Shown here: positions 47,725 through 56,528 of the stretch, piece by piece
How positions within the stretch are numbered: position 1 is the stretch's first letter
Layout of the letters: every line of letters begins with the position of its first letter
Origin: Pelagerythrobacter aerophilus
GTDB lineage: Bacteria > Pseudomonadota > Alphaproteobacteria > Sphingomonadales > Sphingomonadaceae
NCBI RefSeq assembly: GCF_003581645.1
Contig: NZ_QXFK01000019.1
Span: 558,001 to 622,000, forward strand
DNA length: 64,000 bases
Direction: 5' to 3'
Notes under the pieces: model-generated
Database searches by the model: none
Seen by the model: only the letters and a program-made list of their open reading frames with translations
Told to the model about the DNA's origin: nothing
Position numbers and translations under genes: made by a program

Positions 47725-48938
47725 GCTTGGGTTCCGATTGGCCGCTTGGCGATCTGCGCGGCAGGAGAGGGAGAGGGAGAGGGAGAATTCCCGGAAATAC
47801 GCGGTTGGGGCTCGGCAGGTTCCTCCGCCCCGGCGGAATCGTGCGGGATCTCGATCATTACGGTGAAGCCGCCTTCGGGCGGCGTGCGGATTTCGAACAG
47901 GTGGTCGTCGCCATAGGCCTGTGCAAGCCGGTTCCTGATATTGGGGAGGCCGACCCCGGTCGAAACCGCCTGACCCTCGCCCGTTATTGCAAGAGGGAGG
48001 CTGGGGCGCATCTGGCTGGCTTGCAAGCCCGGCCCGGTGTCGGAAACGGTGACGCGCAGACGGTTTCCGACGAGTCGAGCCGCAACGCTGATTCGCGCGC
48101 CTTCCTCTTGTGCCGAGACCGCGTACTTGATCGCGTTCTCGACCAGCGGCTGGAGCAGCATCGAAGGCAGGCGGGCGTGCGCCGCAGCGGGTTCGATGCT
48201 GAATTCGGTCCGCAGCCGCTCTTCGAAACGCATACGCTCGATCCCGAGATAGAGCTTGAGCGTTTCGATCTCCTGCGCCAGCGTCACCTTGCCGCCGGGC
48301 TGGCTGATCAGCGTGTGCCGCAGGAACGACGACAGCCGGGTCAGCATCGCATTGGCCGGCTCGGTCTGCTTGAGCAGCACCAATGTGCTGATCGAATTGA
48401 GCGTATTGAACAGGAAGTGCGGATTGAGCTGGTAGCGCAGCATGGCGAGCTGCGCGCTCGTCGCCTGCGCCTCGAGCCGTTCGAGCCGGTCGGTCTGCTC
48501 CTCGACCTGGAGGAAGTAATTGATCGCGTAATAGAGCGCCGACCAGGTGCCCAGCAGCGTGAAAGGCAACATCGAGATGCCGACGAGGATCGCAGCGAAG
48601 CTGGATTCGCTCTGCGGGCGGTAGAGCATGAAGACCCAGCCATCGATCGCCGCATATATGCCCACCGCGATGGCGAGCACGATCGCCGTGACGCCCCAGG
48701 TTACCAGGGGGCGGCGGTTGATCAGCTTGCGATATACGACCGAAAGGATGAGGCTGATCGAGAAACCGGTGACGATTTCGATTGCCAGCGGGACCATGAA
48801 ATCGAGCGACTGGCCGTTCGCGATCGCCGTCACGGCGCGCAGCAGCATGGCCCCGCCCCAGCCGGCGAATTGCAGGTTCCAGAAGGCACGGTTCTTGTTG
48901 GCGAAGAACGGCGCAGGTTTCGAAGGCAGCACGGCCAT
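47721..48938 (-). CDS. LytS/YehU-type sensor histidine kinase
   Basis: 405 aa. Five or six TM segments in the first half (FSISLILSVVYRKLI, WGVTAIVLAIAVGIYAAI, LPFTLLGTWSALYYAINYF), then the His_kinase domain with YQLNPHFLFNTLNSIS (phosphorylated His in NPHF) and an HATPase domain (LVENAIKYAVSAQEEGA, VSDTGPGLQ, GVGLPNIRNRL). The C-terminal tail is SPSPSPSP, encoded by a hexanucleotide repeat. Upstream partner of the LytTR regulator. Confidence 0.95.
   Translation of the reverse strand: MAVLPSKPAPFFANKNRAFWNLQFAGWGGAMLLRAVTAIANGQSLDFMVPLAIEIVTGFSISLILSVVYRKLINRRPLVTWGVTAIVLAIAVGIYAAIDGWVFMLYRPQSESSFAAILVGISMLPFTLLGTWSALYYAINYFLQVEEQTDRLERLEAQATSAQLAMLRYQLNPHFLFNTLNSISTLVLLKQTEPANAMLTRLSSFLRHTLISQPGGKVTLAQEIETLKLYLGIERMRFEERLRTEFSIEPAAAHARLPSMLLQPLVENAIKYAVSAQEEGARISVAARLVGNRLRVTVSDTGPGLQASQMRPSLPLAITGEGQAVSTGVGLPNIRNRLAQAYGDDHLFEIRTPPEGGFTVMIEIPHDSAGAEEPAEPQPRISGNSPSPSPSPAAQIAKRPIGTQA
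47764..47786. repeat. GAGAGG hexanucleotide repeat in the kinase tail
   Basis: Three and a half copies of a GAGAGG unit; on the coding (minus) strand it encodes repeated Ser-Pro near the kinase C-terminus. Unit length of 6 means copy changes stay in frame. Confidence 0.85.
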
Positions 48939-49031
48939 GAGGGTGCCTTTAGCCGATTTCCGCCACATTCGTCAGATTGTTTTGCGTGCGCGGCGCGGCG
49001 CGCTAGGATGCCCGCAGAGGGAGAGCCGGTG

Positions 49032-49652
49032 ATGAACGCTACCGATCACACGCTTCACAGCGCTGCAGAGCGCGCGAAGTTCCGTGAGATGAAGGAGGGC
49101 ACGGCGCAGGACTGGGCGATCATCGGCGGCGAGTACCGCCAGTTCGCCAAAGGCCTGCCCGACCGCGTGCTCGAGCACCTGCGATTGCTCGACGGCGATT
49201 TCGGCGGCTTTCCGGTTTGCCGGCTCGAGCACTCGCTGCAGACTGCTACACGCGCCCACCGCGACGGGCGCGACGAACAGTACGTCGTCATGGCGCTGCT
49301 GCACGACATCGGCGACACGCTGGGGAGCTACAACCATCCCGAAGTTGCCGCTTCGATCATCAAGCCTTTCGTGCGTGAGGAACTGCACTGGATTTGCCAG
49401 CACCACGGGCATTTCCAGGGCTATTACTACTTCCACTACCTCGGCATGGACAAGGATGCGCGCGAAGCGTTTCGCGGAAGCGAGCACTTCGACGCCTGCG
49501 CGGAATTCTGCGAGAAGTACGACCAGGCCGCGTTCGATCCCGACTACGAGAGCGAGCCGCTGGCGTTCTTCGAGCCGATGGTGCGGCGGGTGATGGCGCG
49601 GCCGCTGGCGAGCCTCTACCAGCTCGACGAGCAGACCGAAGCCGCCGAATAA
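49032..49652 (+). CDS. HD-domain protein (PhnZ/MIOX-like)
   Basis: 206 aa. HD metal motifs in CRLEHSLQTATRAHRDGRD and MALLHDIGDTLG, with further His in EELHWICQHHGHFQGYYYFHY. The overall pattern resembles the di-iron HD oxygenases (PhnZ, myo-inositol oxygenase) as well as phosphohydrolases, so it may be an oxygenase, possibly of a phosphonate or other small molecule. GAGGGAGAG ribosome site; an adjacent in-frame GTG is an alternative start. Divergent from the sensor kinase gene. Confidence 0.85.
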   Translation: MNATDHTLHSAAERAKFREMKEGTAQDWAIIGGEYRQFAKGLPDRVLEHLRLLDGDFGGFPVCRLEHSLQTATRAHRDGRDEQYVVMALLHDIGDTLGSYNHPEVAASIIKPFVREELHWICQHHGHFQGYYYFHYLGMDKDAREAFRGSEHFDACAEFCEKYDQAAFDPDYESEPLAFFEPMVRRVMARPLASLYQLDEQTEAAE

Positions 49653-49672
49653 CGGCGGCCCCGGCTACCCGC

Positions 49673-50626
49673 CTATTCGGCAACCTCCCGCACGAAATGG
49701 CGCGACCAGTCGGCGCGGCCATCCGGCGCGCGCACGGCCTGCACCAGCGCGATTTCCGCTTCGACCGTCTCGGCGCGCTCGTCCCATCCCTCGTGCGTGC
49801 GCTTGCGGAACAGACCGCCGCCGTGGTTGGGGCCCCAGCGGCGCATGAAGCGCAGCGCGGCCGCGGGGTCGTAGCCGGCATTGGCCAGCAGCCACGGCAT
49901 CATGCGGTCGGCCTCGCGCTCGGTCGCGCGCACGTTCTTCCACTTGCGCCCGTGCGTGTCGAGCCAGACGCGGTGCCGCAGGAGATTGTGCGCGAACTCG
50001 TGCGCAATGGCCGCGGCGAATTCGTCTTCGGGATAGGAGAGACCGACGAACTTGCGCCCGATCACGACTCGCTTACCCTCAGCCGCTGCGCCGTCGCCGC
50101 CGATGATTTCGAAGCGACCGGGGCAGGCGGGCACTCCCTTGAGCGCGATCTCGCCCCGGTCGGAGAGCGTGACGAGCACCTTGCCGTCGGCCGCAAGCGA
50201 GGAGTCGATCGCATCGTGCAGGCGCGTAAGGCGCCGCCAGTCCTCCTCCTCGGCCGCAGGTAGAGCAGCGACAACCGTGCCATCGATCGCCGCGATCTCA
50301 TCGTTCGCACGCAGGCCCGCCGCTTCTGCAGGCGAGCCGGGCGCGACGGCCTGGACGGCGATCGGGCCGGCAATGCCGGCCGCCTTGCGCATCGTTTCCG
50401 GCTCGGCGTAGCCGGCCATGTCCTGCAACAGCAGGCCGATGGCGGGCCGCGCATCGCTGCAATAGGCGGCATTCCCGGTGGCAAGCCGCCATCCGACCGC
50501 GAGCAGCCGCGCATCGCTTTGCTGGAGCGTCGCAAGCGCTGCTACCGCCGATTCCTCGCGGGGTCCGGCCAGCGCCGGTTGTGCCAGCGCCAGCAGCAGC
50601 GCGAGCGCCGGCGCCGCGCGGATCAC
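49673..50626 (-). CDS. M48-like metallopeptidase with PDZ domain, exported
   Basis: 317 aa. Signal peptide (LALAQPALAGP); PDZ-like segment around AVAPGSPAEAAGLRANDEI at about 90-150; zinc motif AIAHEFAHNLL (HExxH) and downstream glutamate in TEREADRMMPWLL. A periplasmic protease with a built-in substrate-selecting PDZ. GTG start overlaps the dsbA-like stop (GTGA), last gene of the BepA-DsbA-M48 cluster. Confidence 0.9.
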   Translation of the reverse strand: MIRAAPALALLLALAQPALAGPREESAVAALATLQQSDARLLAVGWRLATGNAAYCSDARPAIGLLLQDMAGYAEPETMRKAAGIAGPIAVQAVAPGSPAEAAGLRANDEIAAIDGTVVAALPAAEEEDWRRLTRLHDAIDSSLAADGKVLVTLSDRGEIALKGVPACPGRFEIIGGDGAAAEGKRVVIGRKFVGLSYPEDEFAAAIAHEFAHNLLRHRVWLDTHGRKWKNVRATEREADRMMPWLLANAGYDPAAALRFMRRWGPNHGGGLFRKRTHEGWDERAETVEAEIALVQAVRAPDGRADWSRHFVREVAE

Positions 50627-51321
50627 GAACCGCGCGCTGCGGCCACCGCGTCCTGCAGCGCGTCGTAACCGATCGCCCCCTGGAGCACGCGGCCCCCGAT
50701 CACCCAGCTCGGCGTGCCCGAGAAGCCGAGCTTCTCGGCCAGCCCCATGTTCTTCGCCAGTTCACGCGAGGCTTCGTCCGAAGCGGCAAAGCGCCGCGCC
50801 GTGTCCATGTCGAGCTCGACGGCCTGGGCCGCCTTCTCGATGCTTGCCGCGCTGGGCGGGCCGAGCACGAACATCGCGTCGTGGAACGCCTCGTACTTGC
50901 CCTGCCGGGCGGCGGCGAGCGCCATGCGCGCGGCTTCCTCGCTGCCCTGGAAGATCGGCCATTCACGAATGACAACCCGAAGATCGGGATTCTGCTCGAT
51001 AAGGCGCGCGACTTCGGGCTGGCTCATCTTGCAGTACGTGCAGCCGTAGTCGGTGAATTCGACCAGCGTCACCGCCCCGTCGGGGTTGCCCAGCACCGCG
51101 CCGGGGAACGGCACCTGGACCTCGTCCGCGACTTGCGCGAGCCGCTCCTCCGCCTGCTTCGCCTGATAGCGGTCGGCCATTTCGGGGAGCAGTTCGGGAT
51201 TGTCGAGCAGATAGGCCCGCGTGTGCTTGTCGCCGAGCCCGCTAAGCGACCACACGGCAGCGCCTGCGAAGCCGAACACGAGCGCGAGAAGCGCAACGAG
51301 AAGATAATGGCGTATTGTCAT
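50623..51321 (-). CDS. DsbA-family thiol:disulfide oxidoreductase
   Basis: 232 aa. N-terminal membrane anchor (YLLVALLALVFGFAGAAVW), a helical N-domain, and a thioredoxin fold with TDYGCTYCKMSQPEV (CTYC active site) and cis-proline GTPSWVIG. Com1/ScsC-like architecture; periplasmic disulfide oxidation or isomerisation. Starts 12 nt after the BepA-like gene and overlaps the M48 gene, so all three are co-expressed. Confidence 0.93.
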   Translation of the reverse strand: MTIRHYLLVALLALVFGFAGAAVWSLSGLGDKHTRAYLLDNPELLPEMADRYQAKQAEERLAQVADEVQVPFPGAVLGNPDGAVTLVEFTDYGCTYCKMSQPEVARLIEQNPDLRVVIREWPIFQGSEEAARMALAAARQGKYEAFHDAMFVLGPPSAASIEKAAQAVELDMDTARRFAASDEASRELAKNMGLAEKLGFSGTPSWVIGGRVLQGAIGYDALQDAVAAARGS

Positions 51322-51333
51322 GGGCTGCGGGCG

Positions 51334-52689
51334 CTACCGGCGCTCTCGCTCGCGTTCAAGCGCGGCACGCGCCTGAAGCGCGATATCCTGCGCGCGGATC
51401 CAGTCGGGCGTTCCCTCAGGCAGCCCGGCCTCCGCCGCCTGCGCGCTGCGGATCGCCTGCGCGTATTGCCGGTTCATCACTTGCTGCTCCGCACTCGCGA
51501 GGCGCGCGCGCGGCATGTCACCCCGCGCGGCGTAGACGACGCCGAGCTGATACCAGGCGAACGGATTGAGCCGATCGCGCCCGACTGCCGCTCGCAGCAC
51601 GCGCTCGGCTTCCTCGAAATGCGCCGGATCCTCGGTGGCGATCAGCGCATGGCCGAACATCGAGGCGATCAGCGGCTGATTGCGGGTGAGCTCGGTCGCG
51701 CGCCGCAGCGGCTCGATCGCCGCCTCAGGCTTCCCGGACTCCAGCAGCACCTGCCCCTTGAGCTCGAGGAAGTAGGGATCGTTCGGCGCGAGCTCGAGCA
51801 GGGCGTCGGTCTCCGCCAGCGCCTTGTCCATCTGCGCGTCCTTGTGCCAGGCGTAGGCCCGGGCGTAGCGGGCGGGAATGCCGCTCATCGTCTCGGGATA
51901 GGCCTGCAGAGTGCGCTGGGGCGTCTTCTGGTAGCCGAACAGCTTGGCCTTCACCCGTTCGAAGCGCTGCTGCAGCCCGGCATCGTCGGGCGCGTCCCAT
52001 GCAGGGTCCTTCGTGTAGACCTCGCGCAGACGCGCCATGCGATCGCCCGAGAGCGGGTGCGTGCGGCTGAAGGCGGCTTCGTCGTCCTGGCTGTAACCGT
52101 AGCGGAACTCCTGGTTCTGCAGCTTGCCGAAGAAGGCGAGCGAGCCGCGCCCGGAGATGCCGGCCTTGGAAAGATACTCCGCACCGGCAGCGTCGGCCGA
52201 GGATTCCTGCACTCGGCTGAAGGCGAGGTACTTACCGAGCGCCGCGCGCTGCCCGGCCATGATCACGCCCATCGCCGCATCGCCCGCGCCGGCGAGCGCC
52301 GCACCGACCCCGAGCAGCAGCGAAAGGAGGGAGATATTGGTTGCCGCGCCCGCCCCTTCCGAGTGGCGGATGATGTGCCCCCCGGTAATATGGCCGAGTT
52401 CGTGAGCGATCACGCCCTGGACCTCGTTGGCGGTCTCCGCTGCGTCGATCAGGCCGGTGTGGATGTAGACCGCCTGACCGCCGGCGACGAAGGCGTTGAT
52501 CGAGGGATCGTTGATCAGCACGATCTCGACGTTGCCGGGCTGAAGGCCGGCCGCCTCGACCAGGGGCGCGGCCATGTCGTTGAGCAGCGCCTCGGTCTCG
52601 GCATCGCGCAGGATCGACTGCGCCGCCGCGGGCTGCGCCATCAGCGAAAGAACCGCGATCAGCGCGAGGAATCGGGCGAGGAACCGCAT
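51334..52689 (-). CDS. bepA: BepA-like M48 metalloprotease with TPR domain
   Basis: 451 aa. Signal peptide (SLMAQPAAAQS), M48 domain with GVIAHELGHITGGHIIRHSEG and the third ligand in QESSADAAGAEYL, then a C-terminal TPR array from about 255 (RYARAYAWHKDAQMDKALA, NDPYFLELKGQVLLESGKPE). Matches BepA (YfgC), a periplasmic protease/chaperone for outer-membrane protein and LPS-transport assembly. First gene of the envelope-quality cluster. Confidence 0.93.
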   Translation of the reverse strand: MRFLARFLALIAVLSLMAQPAAAQSILRDAETEALLNDMAAPLVEAAGLQPGNVEIVLINDPSINAFVAGGQAVYIHTGLIDAAETANEVQGVIAHELGHITGGHIIRHSEGAGAATNISLLSLLLGVGAALAGAGDAAMGVIMAGQRAALGKYLAFSRVQESSADAAGAEYLSKAGISGRGSLAFFGKLQNQEFRYGYSQDDEAAFSRTHPLSGDRMARLREVYTKDPAWDAPDDAGLQQRFERVKAKLFGYQKTPQRTLQAYPETMSGIPARYARAYAWHKDAQMDKALAETDALLELAPNDPYFLELKGQVLLESGKPEAAIEPLRRATELTRNQPLIASMFGHALIATEDPAHFEEAERVLRAAVGRDRLNPFAWYQLGVVYAARGDMPRARLASAEQQVMNRQYAQAIRSAQAAEAGLPEGTPDWIRAQDIALQARAALERERERR

Positions 52690-52747
52690 TGGCCCCTTGC
52701 TAGCGGCTCGGCGGCTGAACCGCCAATGAAGATCGCGCGTGCGCCGC

Positions 52748-53848
52748 TCAGGAGGTTACGTGCGCCTGCTCGACCGTTTCCACGATCCGTGCCGCATCAC
52801 CCTGCGGCCTGAGCCCGGCCGCGCGCAGAAATTCCTGGCCGATGGCGTAGCTCTCGCCCAGCCACAACGGAACGCCCGCCGCCTCGATCGCCGCCTTGCC
52901 GGCGAGTTCCTCGGGCGAGAGCGGCTCGTCCGTCGCGGTGCGGATGAACACTGCGGCGATCCGGCCGAGGTTGTTGTTCACCACGTCGGCATAGGCGGGC
53001 AGGTCGCCCTGCGTGTCGTCGCCGATCAGCGCGAAGCGGATGTCGGGGTACATTGCCATGACCGTGTCGATCGCCGCGCGCTTGTGCTCGCCGTGGCTCG
53101 CGCTGCCCAGCGTCGCGCGGTCGAACCCCCAGTCGCGCAGCAGCAGCGGCCCGAGCGGGAGCTTGCGGCCCCGCAGGAAGACGACGAGGTACGAGAACAG
53201 GTTCCACGGGCTCGACGAGACGTAGAAGAATGGCCGGTGTGTGGCCGGGATAGCGTCACCCGCGCCGCCCTTGCCGGGTAGCACCGCCCCGCCGCCGAGC
53301 GCGCCGTAGAATGCGTCCACCCCGGGCACCGCGATCCGCTCGTCCGGCAGTTCGGCCAGCACGCGGCGCCAGTTGCGCATCAATTGCCGGAAACCGCCGG
53401 TAATCCCCGTCTCGACGATCGTGTCGTCGATGTCGGAGATCACCGCCAGGAGCGTCGCGCTGCCCGGCACGAGCACGTGCCCTTCGACGCATTGCGGCCC
53501 CTCACGGTTCAGCCAATGCAGGCACGCGATCTCCCACGCCGGGTCGCGCGGCAGCGGCCAGCCTTCGCCGAGTTCGATCTCGAAACGGACGAAGCCTTCC
53601 TGGTCCGTAGTCGCAAAATGGTCGAAGGTTTCGCCCTCGGGCGACTTCAGTTCGAGCCGCACCTCGAACCCGGCCGCCTCGCGCGAGGCGAACTGCGCAA
53701 GCATCGTGCGCATGGCCTGGAGCCGTCCGCCATTCTCGAAACCCGGCTTGCCGGACCGCAGCGCCCGCGCCGCGATCACCAGGCGATCGGCGCTCCGGTA
53801 GCCGAAGTAAGGCTGCAAGCGAACGGGCTGGCCGGAGAAGAAATCCAT
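52748..53848 (-). CDS. App1-like phosphatidate phosphatase (DUF2183)
   Basis: 366 aa. The DUF2183/App1 domain has the HAD-like catalytic motif ISDIDDTIVETGITGG, then FFYVSSSPWNLFSYL and FALIGDDTQGDLPAYADVV. Family members dephosphorylate phosphatidic acid. An N-terminal beta domain (YFGYRSADRLVIAARAL, DQEGFVRFEIEL) precedes. Cytoplasmic or peripheral. Stands between the PAS protein and the BepA cluster. Confidence 0.92.
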   Translation of the reverse strand: MDFFSGQPVRLQPYFGYRSADRLVIAARALRSGKPGFENGGRLQAMRTMLAQFASREAAGFEVRLELKSPEGETFDHFATTDQEGFVRFEIELGEGWPLPRDPAWEIACLHWLNREGPQCVEGHVLVPGSATLLAVISDIDDTIVETGITGGFRQLMRNWRRVLAELPDERIAVPGVDAFYGALGGGAVLPGKGGAGDAIPATHRPFFYVSSSPWNLFSYLVVFLRGRKLPLGPLLLRDWGFDRATLGSASHGEHKRAAIDTVMAMYPDIRFALIGDDTQGDLPAYADVVNNNLGRIAAVFIRTATDEPLSPEELAGKAAIEAAGVPLWLGESYAIGQEFLRAAGLRPQGDAARIVETVEQAHVTS

Positions 53849-53900
53849 GGCCTGCGAAGGGGTAGCGCTCGCAGGCGGTCGAAGATAGTCCGCGCGGCTA

Positions 53901-55388
53901 TCAGGCGACCAGCTTGCGCCCCACCCGCTCGATCAGGGCCGGATCGTCGGAGACTTCGCCGATCACCGCGACGTCGCCATCCACCCGGCGGATCACGACG
54001 AGGCCGAACTCGGCGCCGTCCGGCGCAATCGCCTCGAAGCCGCGCGGCTCGATCGCGCGCAGCTTGCTGGCGAGGCGGGTGCGCGGCGTGTCTGTGCGGT
54101 CCGTCTTGCCGCTTTCCTCGCGGCGCAGCTTGCGCTCGGCCTTGACCACGCCCTTGAGGCCACCCTCGGCCGCTCCGAGGAAGCCGGCAAGCGTCCCGCG
54201 CGCGAGACCGAGCCGATGAGCATGACCGAGAACCGCGGCATATTCGGTGAGGCGCGTCTTGTCGTAATCGGCGCCGAAGACGAGCTTGACGACCGGCGTC
54301 ATCGGCGCACGTTCCTGCACCTTCAGACCGTTCTGCGCCACGAGCGCCTCGAACTCGCCTGGCGCGGCTTCGGCCGCGAGGCTGAAATCGTAGGCCCGCC
54401 CGACCGCGTCGTAGAGAGCGCCCCGGCTGCGGTCTTCGCAGCTCAGCGCCGCCTGAACGCAGGCACGCGCCGCCGCGAGACTGGCGACGAGCCCCTCTTC
54501 GGCAGGATCGTCGCCATGCGGCGCCGGGAGCGGTTCGTCATCGGACGCGAGCGGAATTGCATAGGGCTTTTTCGGCGCCGACTGGCGCGCGATCATCGCG
54601 GCCATGCGCCAGGTACCTTGCCCCTCGCCGGCATCGTCGCGCTCGATCTCACCGAAGGCGGGCGCGGGATAATCACTGGCGGGAGCATCGGCAGCGGCAG
54701 GTGCGCGCAGCGTCGCGATACCCTCGACCGGGCCATCCGCCCAGTCGGTCACCGGGTCGGGATCGCGCGGCCCCTCGTCCGCGGACTCGTCCGTATCGAG
54801 CGCCTGATCGATCTCCAGCATGAGCTCGTCGGTGGTGTGCTGGTCGGCGATCTCCTTCCAGTTGATCACGCCGTAGATGAAGTCGATCGTGTCGTCGTCG
54901 CTCGAGAACGGCAGGAGAATGCCGCGGTAGAGGATCGTCGCCCCGCGCTGGTTCACGAACTCGGCTTCGAAGCCGATCGGCGCCTGATTGGCGAGGATCT
55001 GCATGTAGTGGTCGGTGATGCGGCTCAGCAAAGAGCGCGCAGGCACGTCGGTAAGCGCGCCGATCTCGCCGTCGGCGCCGCATTCGGCCGCAAGTTCCGC
55101 GCCGAGATATTGCACGGCCGGGTTCTCGATCCCGGCGGTGAAGTCGAGCAGGACGCTGTAGGGGCCGAAATCGGGCAGCGCGGCAGGACTCAGGTCCTCG
55201 ATCGAGGGGAAGTTGCGGTCCGCCAGCAAGCCCGCCCAGTGGTTGTAGGCGCGCACTTGCATGCGGCGCTCGTCGCTCCCGATCATGGCGGGCGGCGGCT
55301 CGTGCGTGCCTTCGTCCCCGATATCGCCGGGATCGCGATCGCCTTCGCCGTAGTCCGGCGAATCGAAAGTGCCGCGCAGTGTATCCAT
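53901..55388 (-). CDS. PAS_5-domain protein
   Basis: 495 aa. A PAS domain of the alphaproteobacterial PAS_5 type at about 45-185 (RAYNHWAGLLADRNFPSIED, AGIENPAVQYLGAEL, FVNQRGATILYRGILLPFS), a long acidic disordered linker, and a C-terminal region of about 190 residues (VVKLVFGADYDKTRLTEYA, RLGLARGTLAGFL) I do not recognise. No kinase or cyclase domain. Likely a signalling adaptor. A TAAA-N7-TTAA CtrA-like motif lies about 55 nt upstream. Confidence 0.8.
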   Translation of the reverse strand: MDTLRGTFDSPDYGEGDRDPGDIGDEGTHEPPPAMIGSDERRMQVRAYNHWAGLLADRNFPSIEDLSPAALPDFGPYSVLLDFTAGIENPAVQYLGAELAAECGADGEIGALTDVPARSLLSRITDHYMQILANQAPIGFEAEFVNQRGATILYRGILLPFSSDDDTIDFIYGVINWKEIADQHTTDELMLEIDQALDTDESADEGPRDPDPVTDWADGPVEGIATLRAPAAADAPASDYPAPAFGEIERDDAGEGQGTWRMAAMIARQSAPKKPYAIPLASDDEPLPAPHGDDPAEEGLVASLAAARACVQAALSCEDRSRGALYDAVGRAYDFSLAAEAAPGEFEALVAQNGLKVQERAPMTPVVKLVFGADYDKTRLTEYAAVLGHAHRLGLARGTLAGFLGAAEGGLKGVVKAERKLRREESGKTDRTDTPRTRLASKLRAIEPRGFEAIAPDGAEFGLVVIRRVDGDVAVIGEVSDDPALIERVGRKLVA

Positions 55389-55441
55389 CGCCTCGTCGAA
55401 GCCCCCGATGCTTATCCGGGGACCGTTCTGGCGCGACGTGG

Positions 55442-55456
55442 TAAAGTTACGGTTAA
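55442..55456 (-). promoter_or_regulatory. CtrA-box-like motif upstream of the PAS protein
   Basis: Plus strand TAAA (55442-55445), 7 nt, TTAA (55453-55456); reverse strand TTAA-N7-TTTA including TTAACC. It sits 54-68 nt before the start at 55388 and touches the 3' end of the sterol desaturase gene. Confidence 0.35.
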
Positions 55457-56190
55457 GTCGCGCCGGCTGGAGGCGCGAGTGCGTCGGACAGGCCGCGGTC
55501 GGTCTCGCACAGTCGATCCCAGACGCGGAAGTAGAGGCCGTAATTGCACGCGTAGTTCTCGTGATGGCGCTGGTGGTGGCTGGCAGTGATCAGCCAGCCG
55601 CCGAGCCGCGATCGGAGGAGGGCGCGGGGAAACATCTCCCATCCCATGTGATTGGTCACACCCATCACGGTCATGATCGCCAGCACCAGCCCTAGCACGG
55701 CGACGTGGATCGGGATCAGGAACACCAGCGCGGGGATCACCACCGCGCCGGTCAGCGCTTCGATCGGATGGAAGCTCATCGCCGCCCAGGCCGTGGGCGG
55801 GCGGCTGGAATGGTGGACGGCGTGGGCGATGCGGAACAGTCGCGGCCGGTGCATCCACCGATGCGTCCAGTAGAACCAGGTGTCGTGCGCGAAAAGATAA
55901 AGGACCAGCGACAGCGGCAGATACCAGAGCGGATAGATGCTCCACTCGGTGTAAATCAGCGTCCAACCGCGCGCCTGCCAGCCCCAGGCGACTACCCCCG
56001 CAGGAATGCCGTAGATAGCGGCGGAAAGCAGCGACCAGCCGATCTCGCGCCGGATCTGCGGACCGAGGCGGACATAGAGCCCTGGTCGCACGCGCGCGGT
56101 CGCGAGCGCGAACAGCCCGCTCGCCGCGAGGTATCGCAAGGCCACGATCGCGGTCATCGCCAGTGCGGAGAGGATAACGGCGAGCGTCAT
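55453..56190 (-). CDS. sterol desaturase/fatty acid hydroxylase superfamily protein
   Basis: Integral membrane di-iron oxygenase family, 245 aa from ATG 56190 (a TTG at 56211 is possible). Histidine clusters HDTWFYWTHRWMH, HAVHHSS and SHHQRHHENY are all intact, with four or more TM segments. Bacterial members hydroxylate sterol-, carotenoid- or fatty-acid-like substrates; which one is not evident. Monocistronic. Confidence 0.9.
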   Translation of the reverse strand: MTLAVILSALAMTAIVALRYLAASGLFALATARVRPGLYVRLGPQIRREIGWSLLSAAIYGIPAGVVAWGWQARGWTLIYTEWSIYPLWYLPLSLVLYLFAHDTWFYWTHRWMHRPRLFRIAHAVHHSSRPPTAWAAMSFHPIEALTGAVVIPALVFLIPIHVAVLGLVLAIMTVMGVTNHMGWEMFPRALLRSRLGGWLITASHHQRHHENYACNYGLYFRVWDRLCETDRGLSDALAPPAGAT

Positions 56191-56244
56191 AGCGCTGATA
56201 TTATGCCGCAACGGGATGCGGCGTGACAGAGCGCAGGTAGTGCC

Positions 56245-56290
56245 TTGCTGCCATTCGCTATGATTTCTATACGATCTATATACGAATCAT
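56245..56290 (+). promoter_or_regulatory. promoter and candidate RHH operator of the ParD-like/MetAP operon
   Basis: TTGCTG (56245-56250) and TATACG (56268-56273) with a 17-nt spacer make a promoter. Over it lie direct repeats TATACGA at 56268-56274 and 56279-56285, 11 bp apart (one helical turn), nested in an inverted repeat ATGATT (56260-56265)/AATCAT (56285-56290). The stretch is strikingly AT-rich for this genome. Such arrays suit ribbon-helix-helix repressors, consistent with autoregulation by the ParD-like protein. Confidence 0.55.
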
Positions 56291-56303
56291 ATGGAGAACC
56301 CGC

Positions 56304-56528
56304 ATGGGTATCGTCAGCATCGAGGACGAACTGCACGAACAGGTGCGGCGGGCGAGCAAGGTGTCGTTCCGCTCGATCAACGCGCAGGCGGCCTACTGGA
56401 TCAAGATCGGCATGCTGTGCGAAACCAATCCGGCGCTTAGCTTCATGGAGATCATCGAGCGCGAGCGCAGCTCCGCAGGCGTCTCGGCGCGGCCCCTGGC
56501 CGAGGCACGGCATGACGAAGCGGCCTGA
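56304..56528 (+). CDS. ParD-like antitoxin-family protein
   Basis: 74 aa. MGIVSIEDELHEQVRRASK followed by FRSINAQAAYWIKIGM fits a ribbon-helix-helix ParD-like protein (PF11903). A ribosome site GGAG lies 9 nt upstream. There is no ParE toxin; instead the next ORF, overlapping by 17 nt, is a methionine aminopeptidase. The family is known to occur beside such genes, so the pair may be a regulatory unit rather than a classical toxin-antitoxin. Confidence 0.85.
   Translation: MGIVSIEDELHEQVRRASKVSFRSINAQAAYWIKIGMLCETNPALSFMEIIERERSSAGVSARPLAEARHDEAA

Noticed and set aside
50581-52812. 743-aa plus-strand frame opposite M48/DsbA/BepA
   Set aside because: It spans three real minus-strand genes and their junctions, so it cannot be a genuine gene.
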